Origin: CAVRZY01 sp963725415
GTDB lineage: Bacteria; Acidobacteriota; Terriglobia; Bryobacterales; Bryobacteraceae
Assembly: GCA_963725415.1 (NCBI GenBank)
Contig: CAVRZY010000303.1
Coordinates: 1 to 18,919 of the forward strand
Reading direction: 5' to 3'
DNA: 18,919 nt
Part shown: positions 7,547-13,882 of the stretch, piece by piece
How positions within the stretch are numbered: position 1 is the first letter of the stretch
Layout: each line of letters begins with the position of its first letter
Notes under the pieces: model-generated
Database searches by the model: none
Told to the model about the DNA's origin: nothing
The model's input: only the letters and a program-made list of their open reading frames with translations
Made by a program: the position numbers and the translations under genes

Positions 7547-7984
7547 ATGCCTTACTGTTGCAGATGCGGAAAGCCGATGGGGGAGGCGGACGTTTACTGC
7601 CGGGGGTGCGGGTCCCAGCAGGCGCCTGCGGTGGCGCAGTTCTCCAGTGTCAACCCCCGAACGGCCGCCATTCTGTGTTACATTCCCTTCGTCGGCTGGA
7701 TCGCCTCGATCGTGGTACTGGCATCGGCGAAATTCCGCAGCGATCGGGTGGTGCGGTTCCATGCCTTTCAGGGGCTGTATCTTTTCGTGGCGTGGTTGAT
7801 TGTACGGTGGGTAGTACGGCCACTGCCGTTCTTCATTCCCGGCCACCACTTTCACCTGGACCTGATCCTGCAACTGGCGATCGTCGGCGTGTGGATCTTC
7901 ATGCTCATCAAGGTCAGCCAGAATCAGGACTATTCCCTTCCCATACTGGGCGAGCTGGCGCAGAAATCGGTTGCGGAGAGCTGA
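7547..7984 (+). CDS. Zinc-ribbon membrane protein, DUF4870/Tic20-like
   Basis: A 145-residue protein. An N-terminal zinc ribbon is formed by C4/C7 and C18/C21 (CCRCGKPMGEADVYCRGCG). A short linker leads to three or four hydrophobic helices: TAAILCYIPFVGWIASIVVL, LYLFVAWLIVRWVV and LQLAIVGVWIFMLIKV. The arrangement, with a charged KFRSDRVVRFHAFQ loop between helices one and two, matches the DUF4870/Tic20-like family, small inner-membrane proteins of unknown function. GAAGGG lies six bases before the ATG. It precedes the LmbE-like gene on the same strand, but an array of 7-nt repeats fills the gap between them. Confidence 0.85.
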   Translation: MPYCCRCGKPMGEADVYCRGCGSQQAPAVAQFSSVNPRTAAILCYIPFVGWIASIVVLASAKFRSDRVVRFHAFQGLYLFVAWLIVRWVVRPLPFFIPGHHFHLDLILQLAIVGVWIFMLIKVSQNQDYSLPILGELAQKSVAES

Positions 7985-7986
7985 GC

Positions 7987-8042
7987 AGCTTGTCGCCTAT
8001 AGCTTGTCGCCTGTAGCTTGTAGGTTGTAGCCTGTAGGCTGT
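7987..8042 (+). repeat. Heptamer tandem array abutting the LmbE-like start codon
   Basis: Four 14-base units (7987-8000, 8001-8014, 8015-8028, 8029-8042), each made of two 7-base units of approximate consensus AGCCTGT. Examples are AGCTTGT, CGCCTGT and AGGCTGT. The last unit overlaps the GTG start codon of the next gene, so the repeat occupies the place of the ribosome binding site. The same type of heptamer occurs at 13622-13649 upstream of grpE. Confidence 0.8.
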
Positions 8043-8796
8043 GGACTTGAGATACCTTTTACCGCTGCTGGCTCTGGTGTCTTCGGTCGGGCTGAGTGAG
8101 GAGCGAACGATTCTGGCGGTTGGGGCGCACGCCGGGGACATGGAAGTGAGTGCGGGGGCGGTCCTGGCGCGGCAGCACAAGCGGGGAGACCGCGTGGTGC
8201 TGCTGCACCTGACGCTGGGGGAGGGGGGCAATCCGAAGATCTCGCCGCAGGCCTATGGTGAGCAGAAGCGGCGGGAGGCGCTGGCGGCGGCCAAAGCGAT
8301 CGGCGCAGAAGTGATCTTTGGATCTTACAGGGACGGGGAGATCCCCAACAGCGAGCAGGCGCGGCGATATGTGGCCGATGTTATCCGGCAGGTCAAACCC
8401 ACTCACATCCTGACGCACTGGCGGAGGAGCATCCATAAGGACCATTCCGCGACTCACGAGATTGTCAAAGACGCGGTTCTGCTGGCGTCGCTGGAGAGCG
8501 TGGTTACGGAGCATCCGCGGCACCGTGGGGTGCGGGCAGTCTATTACACCGAGAACTGGGAAGACGCCGAGGAGTTCAAGCCCTACCTGTATGTGGAGGT
8601 GACGAGCGAACTGGCGCAATGGCGGGAGTGCGTGACAGAATATGAATTCATCCGCGGAGGTATATCTTCATTCCCCTACCTGGAGTACTACGAGGCTCTG
8701 GCAAGGGTGCGCGGGGCGGAGGCGGGGAAACGGTACGCGGTGTCGTTTGAGGTGGATGCGTCAGCGAAGAAGCGGGTGCTGGATTCGCTTCCGTAG
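8041..8796 (+). CDS. PIG-L/LmbE-family deacetylase-like protein, altered active site
   Basis: A 251-residue protein. Members of this zinc-dependent family (MshB, BshB, LmbE, PIG-L) remove acetyl groups from N-acetylglucosamine-type substrates. A short hydrophobic N-terminus (LRYLLPLLALVSSVGLS) may direct export. The first motif reads GAHAGDMEVSAG (H30, A31, G32, D33), where the family normally has AH-P/A-DD-x-E. The zinc ligands H30 and D33 remain, but the first aspartate, the general base in MshB, is glycine here. The later zinc histidine is probably in IHKDH (H132 or H135). The GTG start at 8041 is the only one that keeps the hydrophobic segment, but it lies inside a heptamer repeat with no clear Shine-Dalgarno, so the start is uncertain. 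Activity is doubtful, or the chemistry is altered. Confidence 0.85.
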   Translation: MDLRYLLPLLALVSSVGLSEERTILAVGAHAGDMEVSAGAVLARQHKRGDRVVLLHLTLGEGGNPKISPQAYGEQKRREALAAAKAIGAEVIFGSYRDGEIPNSEQARRYVADVIRQVKPTHILTHWRRSIHKDHSATHEIVKDAVLLASLESVVTEHPRHRGVRAVYYTENWEDAEEFKPYLYVEVTSELAQWRECVTEYEFIRGGISSFPYLEYYEALARVRGAEAGKRYAVSFEVDASAKKRVLDSLP

Positions 8797-8852
8797 CGTG
8801 CGTTGCCCATCGCAGGCTGGTTTCGGATGAACCGAACACGGAGGTCAAGACA

Positions 8853-10820
8853 ATGAACTCTCCAGTAAATGCGGTGGGGGCGGTGGTGTTGACGGTGATG
8901 GCCCTGCCGCTGTATGGAGAGCCAAATTTCTCGATTCTTCTGCCGGAAAGAACCCGCTTGCTTCAAGACCAGCGGCTGGATGTGGTGATCGAAGCCCGTA
9001 ATCTGACCCAGATGGGCGGATTTCGGGTCACGGCCAACAACGTAGAGATCACTAACCGGTTCCGGGGTCCAATACCGGCCGACCTGGATTGCGACGCCAC
9101 GCCGGACGCGGTGTTTCGGGCGGATCTGTTCAGTTTCACGGAACCGGGCTCCGTGCTGCTGGTGGCGACGGTTAATTCCTCGCGGGGCACGTCCAGGGAC
9201 GTAAGACACGTTCTGATCGTGCCATTCTCGGTGGGCAGGCAGCCGCGCAATATCATCCTGCTGATCGGAGACGCCATGGGAACTTCGCACCGTGATGCGG
9301 GGCGGATCATCGCGCGGAGCGTGGAGACGGTTCCGGGAGTGCCGGGCTTGCGGGAGGGCTTTTTCGACCGGTTGCTGGAGATGGACCAGATGCCGGTGAG
9401 CGGGATGGTGATGAACTACTCGGTGGATCGAATCATCTCCGATTCCTCCAGCACGGCGACGGCCTGGGCGGTGGGCAACAAAACCGTGGACCGGTCGCTG
9501 AGCGCCCTGCCGGACGGGACGGACTGCGCCTGGGAGAAGGGCCTGACCCTGGCCAACATGGCGGCCGCGAACGACAACCCGCGGGTGGAGTCGCTATGGG
9601 AATACCTGAAGCGCAAACACAACTACCGCACGGGCGTGGTGAGCAGCTCCAACGTGACCGACGCGACGCCAGCGGCGCACGGGTCGCACAACGGCTCACG
9701 GGACGCCAGCTTTGAGATCGCCCGGCAGTACCTGGAGAATCCGTTTTTGGGCAACCAGCCGGTCTTCGATGTCCTTTTGGGAGGGGGAAAGGAGGACTTC
9801 GATCCGGACATTCGGGCCGATAACCGGAATCTGGTGTACGAGTTTCAGGCCAAGGGCTACACCTTTATGAAGACGGCCACGGAATTAAGGGGTCTGGAGG
9901 CAAGCGCGGGGAAGGTCCTGGGCCTGTTCCGGCGGCCGGACACGGTGAGCCGGCATTCCAGCGGGGTGCGGGCAAGTTCGCGAGGGACCATGCAGCCGGC
10001 ATACGACAAGCTGGGCCTGATACGGCCGGGCAGCGAGCCGCTGGCGAGTTTCGGGTCGTGGGCCGACCAGCCGTTTCTGGACGAGATGGCCCAGAAGGCC
10101 ATCGAGGTCCTCAGCGGGCCCAGAAGAGACCAGCCCTTCGTTCTAATGGTCGAAGGAGCCTTGATTGACAAGCAATCCCATTCCGGGCACGCTGCGGGCG
10201 CGCTGTGGGACGTGATCGAGCTGGACAAAGCGGTGGGGGTGGCGCGAGCGTGGGCCCGCTCGCGACGCCCCTCTGACACGCTGGTCATTGTAACGGCCGA
10301 CCACGATCAGACGCTCACCATCATCGGGGTGACCGACATCTCGGACAGGGATCTGACGGATCGTATCCCCACCGGGACGTTCACCATCAACCCGGGAGTC
10401 GGCGAGGAGAAGATTACGGTGTACAAAGACGTCAACACCAACGTCCGGGCAGGCGTGAACTACAGCACAGACAGTGCCGGACGGACGGGTCCGCCGGCCG
10501 CAGTTTTCGGAAGCATCTACGAGACCGACGGCTTCCCCGACTACATGGATGCGGATGGGGACGGCTACCCGGAGAACCGGCAAGTGGGGGAGAAAGGGCA
10601 GCGCAGGCTGGTGGTGGGTTACCGAACCGGCAATCACGCGGGCACTTCGCTGCCCCTGACCGCCGAAGGGGTGGGAGCATTCCTGTTCACCGGCTACATG
10701 GACCAGACCGACCTGTTCTTCAAGATGGCAACCGTCTTGACTGGGGAAACGGCGGAGGCGGATGCTTTGTTAGAGAGTATACTCGGGAATCCGCGGTATC
10801 CGCGGACGTATGGGAAATAG
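8853..10820 (+). CDS. Secreted alkaline phosphatase, PhoA superfamily
   Basis: A 655-residue exported phosphomonoesterase, longer than E. coli PhoA (about 470). A signal peptide (about residues 1-22) and a beta-rich N-terminal domain of about 110 residues precede the catalytic domain. All catalytic elements are visible: the metal ligand D140 in IGDAMG, the nucleophile S198 in DSSSTATA, E434, D439 and H443 in VEGALIDKQSHSGH, D483-H484 in TADHDQ, and H595 in GNHAGT. A 12-residue EF-hand-like loop (DADGDGYPE, D566/D568/D570/E574) lies between the last two, which suggests calcium binding. GGAGG is eight bases before the ATG. It releases inorganic phosphate outside the cytoplasmic membrane. No Pho-box-like direct repeat was recognised upstream. 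The patatin gene follows by 45 nt. Confidence 0.94.
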   Translation: MNSPVNAVGAVVLTVMALPLYGEPNFSILLPERTRLLQDQRLDVVIEARNLTQMGGFRVTANNVEITNRFRGPIPADLDCDATPDAVFRADLFSFTEPGSVLLVATVNSSRGTSRDVRHVLIVPFSVGRQPRNIILLIGDAMGTSHRDAGRIIARSVETVPGVPGLREGFFDRLLEMDQMPVSGMVMNYSVDRIISDSSSTATAWAVGNKTVDRSLSALPDGTDCAWEKGLTLANMAAANDNPRVESLWEYLKRKHNYRTGVVSSSNVTDATPAAHGSHNGSRDASFEIARQYLENPFLGNQPVFDVLLGGGKEDFDPDIRADNRNLVYEFQAKGYTFMKTATELRGLEASAGKVLGLFRRPDTVSRHSSGVRASSRGTMQPAYDKLGLIRPGSEPLASFGSWADQPFLDEMAQKAIEVLSGPRRDQPFVLMVEGALIDKQSHSGHAAGALWDVIELDKAVGVARAWARSRRPSDTLVIVTADHDQTLTIIGVTDISDRDLTDRIPTGTFTINPGVGEEKITVYKDVNTNVRAGVNYSTDSAGRTGPPAAVFGSIYETDGFPDYMDADGDGYPENRQVGEKGQRRLVVGYRTGNHAGTSLPLTAEGVGAFLFTGYMDQTDLFFKMATVLTGETAEADALLESILGNPRYPRTYGK

Positions 10821-10831
10821 AGAGAAGAGCT

Positions 10832-10858
10832 GACAGGCCATGGGCCTGTCCTACCTGG
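10832..10858 (+). promoter_or_regulatory. Conserved hairpin leader upstream of the patatin gene
   Basis: Perfect 8-bp arms GACAGGCC (10832-10839) and GGCCTGTC (10843-10850) enclose an ATG loop. CTACCTGG and the GGAGG ribosome site of the next gene follow. It matches the leader of glgA (3762-3786) at 22 of 25 positions. It could terminate the phosphatase transcript in part, act in the patatin mRNA leader, or be a dispersed repeat. Confidence 0.55.
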
Positions 10859-10865
10859 AGGAAAG

Positions 10866-11867
10866 ATGGCGCAGCGATACTTGTTGTCGATTGACGGAGG
10901 AGGGATCCGAGGGATCCTGCCGGCGACGGCGCTGGTGAAGCTGGAGAGCGTGACCGGCCGGCCCCTGCGCGAGACGTTCTCGTTCGTGGCAGGGACCTCC
11001 ACCGGCGCTCTGCTGAGCGCCGGAATTGCGGCTGGGATTCCGGCCAAAAAGATGCTGGACGTATACCTGAAGCGGGGGCGGGAGATCTTCACACCGCGGG
11101 CCCCGTGGAACACGCTGAAGCGGTACACCTGCGGGTACATGTACCAGATCCAGAAGCTCTACGACGTTCTGGCGGAGGAGTTCGGCGCGGTGCGGGACTG
11201 GAAAGTCAACGATTCGCCGATTGACCTGCTGCTGACGGCCAAGGGGCTGGACGGAAGGCCGTGGTACTTCGTGCGGGACAACCCGAAGAACTCCAGGGTC
11301 ACCGGAGGCCTCGGGTTGCTGGACTGCGCCACGGCCTCGGCAGCGGCGCCTACCTACTTCCAACCGTGGACCATCCGGGGAGAGCCGGGGACGGTGGTGG
11401 ACGGGGGTGTGGGGGTGACGGGCAATCCGGTCTACCAGGCCTGCGTGGAGGCCTTCGAGTACACCCCGGGGTACACGCCCAGAGAGACCACGGTGATTTC
11501 GCTGGGGACCGGCCGCTTCCTCTTCGACCAGCATCCCAAAGGCATCCTGGGGTGGCTGGAGTGGATTCTGGGGGAACTGCTGCGTTCTCCGGGAGAGCAG
11601 CAGACCGAGATCGTCTACCGGCACTACACCGAGATAGTCTTCTACCGCCTGGACCCGGACATCCAGACGCTGGATCCCGGGCTGAAGAAGGCCATCGACA
11701 TGGACGATGTGGAGAGCATCGAGCAGCTTCACCGCTACGGGGAGCAGTTTGCGGCGCTCATCGACTGGCCGGCCATCCTGGCGGGGACGGACACCACCTT
11801 CCGGGTGGGGAAGAAGAAGACCTCCTGGTATCGGTACAAGAGAGCCACGGCCGACGATCTCACATGA
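10866..11867 (+). CDS. Patatin-like phospholipase
   Basis: A 333-residue protein without a signal peptide, so probably cytoplasmic or peripheral to the inner membrane. It shows the patatin Ser-Asp dyad: the oxyanion loop DGGGIRG (residues 10-16), the nucleophile elbow GTSTG with S45, and the catalytic aspartate D179 in VDGGVGVTGNP. These enzymes hydrolyse acyl ester bonds in phospholipids or neutral lipids. GGAGG lies about five bases upstream of the ATG. It starts 45 nt after the phosphatase gene with a hairpin between them, so shared transcription is possible. The stop TGA is part of an 8-bp direct repeat that flanks a palindromic insertion. Patatin effectors occur in CBASS defence systems, but no nucleotide cyclase or other defence gene is beside it, so a housekeeping lipase is the better call. 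Confidence 0.92.
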   Translation: MAQRYLLSIDGGGIRGILPATALVKLESVTGRPLRETFSFVAGTSTGALLSAGIAAGIPAKKMLDVYLKRGREIFTPRAPWNTLKRYTCGYMYQIQKLYDVLAEEFGAVRDWKVNDSPIDLLLTAKGLDGRPWYFVRDNPKNSRVTGGLGLLDCATASAAAPTYFQPWTIRGEPGTVVDGGVGVTGNPVYQACVEAFEYTPGYTPRETTVISLGTGRFLFDQHPKGILGWLEWILGELLRSPGEQQTEIVYRHYTEIVFYRLDPDIQTLDPGLKKAIDMDDVESIEQLHRYGEQFAALIDWPAILAGTDTTFRVGKKKTSWYRYKRATADDLT

Positions 11868-11932
11868 CTGCGATTCAGACACTGATACGGCAAGGGGTTT
11901 CATGCCCACTGTCTGAATCGCAACTCACATGA
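11860..11932. mobile_element. 57-bp palindromic element with 8-bp target duplication
   Basis: Perfect 13-bp inverted arms TGCGATTCAGACA (11869-11881) and TGTCTGAATCGCA (11910-11922) lie in a 57-bp body (11868-11924). On both sides stands the same 8 bases, TCACATGA (11860-11867 and 11925-11932). The left copy contains the patatin stop and the right copy contains the dnaJ stop (minus strand). It fits a MITE-like insertion. It could also act as a two-way terminator for the convergent genes, although there are no T-runs. Confidence 0.75.
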
Positions 11933-13049
11933 AGTAGTCTTTGACTTTTTCGAAGAGGCCTTTTTCGGCGGGGCGGTTGTCGGCGGGGAGCGAGTCGCGC
12001 AACTGGTCGAAGAGCTTCCTTTGCTCGCGGGTCAGGCGGGTGGGGATCTGGATCTGGATCCGGACGAAGAGGTCGCCGCGGCCCCGGCCGTTGACGTCGG
12101 GCACGCCCTGGTTGCGGAGGCGGAAGGTAGCGCCGCTCTGAGTGCCCTCGGGGATGCGCAGCGGCTCGGCGCCATCGATAGTGGGGACCTCGATTTCAGC
12201 GCCGAGAGCGGCTTGGGCGACGTTAATCGGAATGGTGCAGTAGAGATCGTTGTCGTGGCGCTCGAAGATGGGGTGGTCCTCGACCTTGAGGACCACGTAC
12301 AGGTCACCCGCAGGGCCGCCGTTGGCCCCGGGCTGGCCCTTGCCGCCCAGGCGCAGGCGCGTGCCGGTCTCCACGCCGGCCGGGATGTTGACCTTCAGCT
12401 TCTCCTGGGTGCGGAGGTAGCCATCGCCGCGGCACTGGGTACAGGCGCGGCGGATGACCTGCCCTGCGCCGCCACAATGAGAGCAGGTGCGGCGAATGGA
12501 GAGAAAGCTCTGCTGGTAGACGAGCTCGCCGCGGCCGTGGCAGGTAGGGCAGCAGGCCACTAGGCCGTCGGGCTCCGCCCCTTTGCCATGGCAGCGGCGG
12601 CAGAGGTCCTGGCGCGGCACCTGGATCTCGGCGCTCATGCCGTGGACGGCGTCCAGGAAACTGATCTCGAGATCATAGCGGACATCGTCGCCGCGCTGGG
12701 CGCGAGTGCGGCGGCGGCTGGAAGTTCCGAACAGGTCGCCGAAGCCCCCGAGGTTGAAGAAGTCGCCCAGGATGTCGCTGAAATCGGCGAAGATGGAGGG
12801 ATCGAAGCCGGTGGCAGCGATGCCGGAGAGGCCCTCGTGGCCATAGCGGTCGTAGGCGGCGCGCTTCTGAGGATCGCTGAGCACGCTGTAAGCTTCGGCG
12901 GCTTCCTTGAACTTCTCCTCGGCTTCTTTGCTGCCGGGGTTGCGGTCGGGGTGGTACTTGAGCGCGGCCTGCCGGTAGGCGCTCTTGATCTCCTGCTCGG
13001 GGGCGTCCCGGTTGACTCCCAGAAGCTCGTAGTAGTCTCGTTTGATCAC
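11925..13049 (-). CDS. dnaJ: Chaperone protein DnaJ (Hsp40)
   Basis: A 374-residue type I DnaJ with every expected part. The J domain carries HPD at 33-35; the Gly/Phe region is at about 68-108. Four CxxCxGxG zinc repeats follow (C150/C153, C167/C170, C189/C192, C203/C206), then the two substrate-binding beta domains and a C-terminal dimerisation segment. It delivers unfolded proteins to DnaK and stimulates its ATPase. It follows grpE by 9 nt on the same strand, a clear operon; dnaK is not in the window. The C-terminus (VKDYFM) and stop lie at the edge of the palindromic element and remain intact. No frameshift or missing residue is seen. Confidence 0.98.
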   Translation of the reverse strand: MIKRDYYELLGVNRDAPEQEIKSAYRQAALKYHPDRNPGSKEAEEKFKEAAEAYSVLSDPQKRAAYDRYGHEGLSGIAATGFDPSIFADFSDILGDFFNLGGFGDLFGTSSRRRTRAQRGDDVRYDLEISFLDAVHGMSAEIQVPRQDLCRRCHGKGAEPDGLVACCPTCHGRGELVYQQSFLSIRRTCSHCGGAGQVIRRACTQCRGDGYLRTQEKLKVNIPAGVETGTRLRLGGKGQPGANGGPAGDLYVVLKVEDHPIFERHDNDLYCTIPINVAQAALGAEIEVPTIDGAEPLRIPEGTQSGATFRLRNQGVPDVNGRGRGDLFVRIQIQIPTRLTREQRKLFDQLRDSLPADNRPAEKGLFEKVKDYFM

Positions 13050-13058
13050 GGCAGTATG

Positions 13059-13616
13059 CTACGGCTTAACTGCGACTTTGACCATAGCGGGTCGCAAGAG
13101 CCTTCCTCTAAAATTGTACCCTCGGCGTAGCTCTTCCAAGATGATCTGATCCTCGACCGCGAGGGCCGGGACGGTTTCGACGGCGTGGTGGAGGTAGGGA
13201 TCGAATCTCTGGCCCTGCGCGAGGATAGGCTCGAGGCCGGCCTTCTTGAGAGCCTCGAAAAACCGCTGGTAGATCAGCTCCATCCCTTTGGCGTAGTCCT
13301 GGCCGGCGCACTCGATCTTGAGGGCCCGCTCGAAGTCATCCAGAATAGGAAGCAGCTCGCGGACGGTTTCCATGCCAGCGAAATCAAAGATCTCGGAGCG
13401 CTCGCGCTCCACACGACGGCGGAAGTTGTCGAATTCGGCGGTGCGCCGAAGGAGGCGGTCGTAGAGATCGGCCTTCTCGGCGGCCAACTGATCACGCTCG
13501 GCCGTGAGGGTGGCCAGCAGCGCGGCGGAATCGGCGAGCTCAACCTGGTCGGGCGCAGCAGCGGCATTGGAAGCGGCGGTGTCAACGGGTTCCGTGGCGC
13601 GATTCTCGGTGTCCAT
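13059..13616 (-). CDS. grpE: Nucleotide exchange factor GrpE
   Basis: A 185-residue protein. An acidic, Ala-rich disordered N-terminus (about residues 1-35) leads to a long coiled-coil dimer helix (about 35-90, including RTAEFDNFRRRVERE), a four-helix segment (ELLPILDDFERAL) and the C-terminal beta domain (HHAVETVPA, GYNFRGRLLRPAMVKVA), which contacts DnaK. It drives ADP release from DnaK. The ATG at 13616 lacks an obvious Shine-Dalgarno; the leader directly upstream is a heptamer repeat (13622-13649), then a 9-9-9 inverted repeat (13657-13683). No canonical CIRCE site is found, so regulation by HrcA is not supported. It is transcribed with dnaJ. Confidence 0.97.
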   Translation of the reverse strand: MDTENRATEPVDTAASNAAAAPDQVELADSAALLATLTAERDQLAAEKADLYDRLLRRTAEFDNFRRRVERERSEIFDFAGMETVRELLPILDDFERALKIECAGQDYAKGMELIYQRFFEALKKAGLEPILAQGQRFDPYLHHAVETVPALAVEDQIILEELRRGYNFRGRLLRPAMVKVAVKP

Positions 13617-13621
13617 AGGGA

Positions 13622-13649
13622 TAGCTGTTAGCCTTTAGCCGTTAGCCTC
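13622..13649 (-). repeat. Heptamer tandem array in the grpE leader
   Basis: Four 7-base units on the plus strand: TAGCTGT, TAGCCTT, TAGCCGT and TAGCCTC. The array ends five bases before the grpE start codon and replaces a recognisable ribosome site. The unit resembles that at 7987-8042, where the array also abuts a start codon. Confidence 0.75.
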
Positions 13650-13656
13650 CAGCAGA

Positions 13657-13683
13657 TGCCTTCGGCTCTTGTGACCGAAGGCA
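13657..13683. promoter_or_regulatory. 9-9-9 inverted repeat upstream of grpE
   Basis: The arms TGCCTTCGG (13657-13665) and CCGAAGGCA (13675-13683) are perfect complements separated by exactly nine bases. The repeat begins 40 bases upstream of the grpE ATG. The geometry equals that of the CIRCE heat-shock operator (arms TTAGCACTC/GAGTGCTAA), but the arm sequence differs. An operator or an RNA hairpin are both possible. Confidence 0.45.
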
Positions 13684-13734
13684 AGGCTCTCTTCTCAGCG
13701 TACCAAAGAGTTCTCAGTCTTTGAACCTTGAGGG

Positions 13735-13874
13735 GATGAGGACTGCGATTCAGACACTGATACAACAATGGGCAAAAACCGGGGTCCGACACCATTTGCC
13801 GCCCCTGCAAATGGCTGTCTGTACCCGGTTTTTGCTGCGTTCCATGCCCACTGTCTGAATCGCAGGAGTGAGGA
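13735..13874. mobile_element. Second copy of the palindromic element, with nested hairpin
   Basis: The arms TGCGATTCAGACA (13744-13756) and TGTCTGAATCGCA (13852-13864) are identical to those at 11.87 kb, and the adjoining CTGATAC and CATGCCCAC are shared. The centre instead holds about 80 bases with another hairpin (13772-13835). With the same offsets as the first copy, the flanking octamers are GATGAGGA (13735-13742) and AGTGAGGA (13867-13874), alike at six of eight positions: a possible decayed target duplication. It lies between the 3' end of the acylase gene and the grpE leader. Confidence 0.7.
13772..13835. repeat. Inner hairpin, REP-like, nested in the 13.8-kb palindrome
   Basis: The arms GCAAAAACCGGG (13772-13783) and CCCGGTTTTTGC (13824-13835) are perfectly complementary. 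Inner arms CCATTTGC (13792-13799) and GCAAATGG (13807-13814) also pair perfectly. It is related in sequence and layout to 3561-3618. The sister palindrome at 11.87 kb has only about a dozen bases in its place, so it looks like a later insertion. Confidence 0.7.
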
Positions 13875-13882
13875 GGCAGGGG

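Noticed and set aside
7987..8042. CRISPR-like array
   Set aside because: The units are 7 bases, contiguous and without spacers.
10866..11867. Patatin as a CBASS-type defence effector
   Set aside because: The catalytic motifs fit any patatin, and no CD-NTase, Cap2/Cap3-type or other defence gene is within reach.
13617..13740. Canonical CIRCE operator or heat-shock sigma promoter for grpE
   Set aside because: No TTAGCACTC/GAGTGCTAA arms and no convincing -35/-10 pair could be read; only the geometry of the 9-9-9 repeat is similar.
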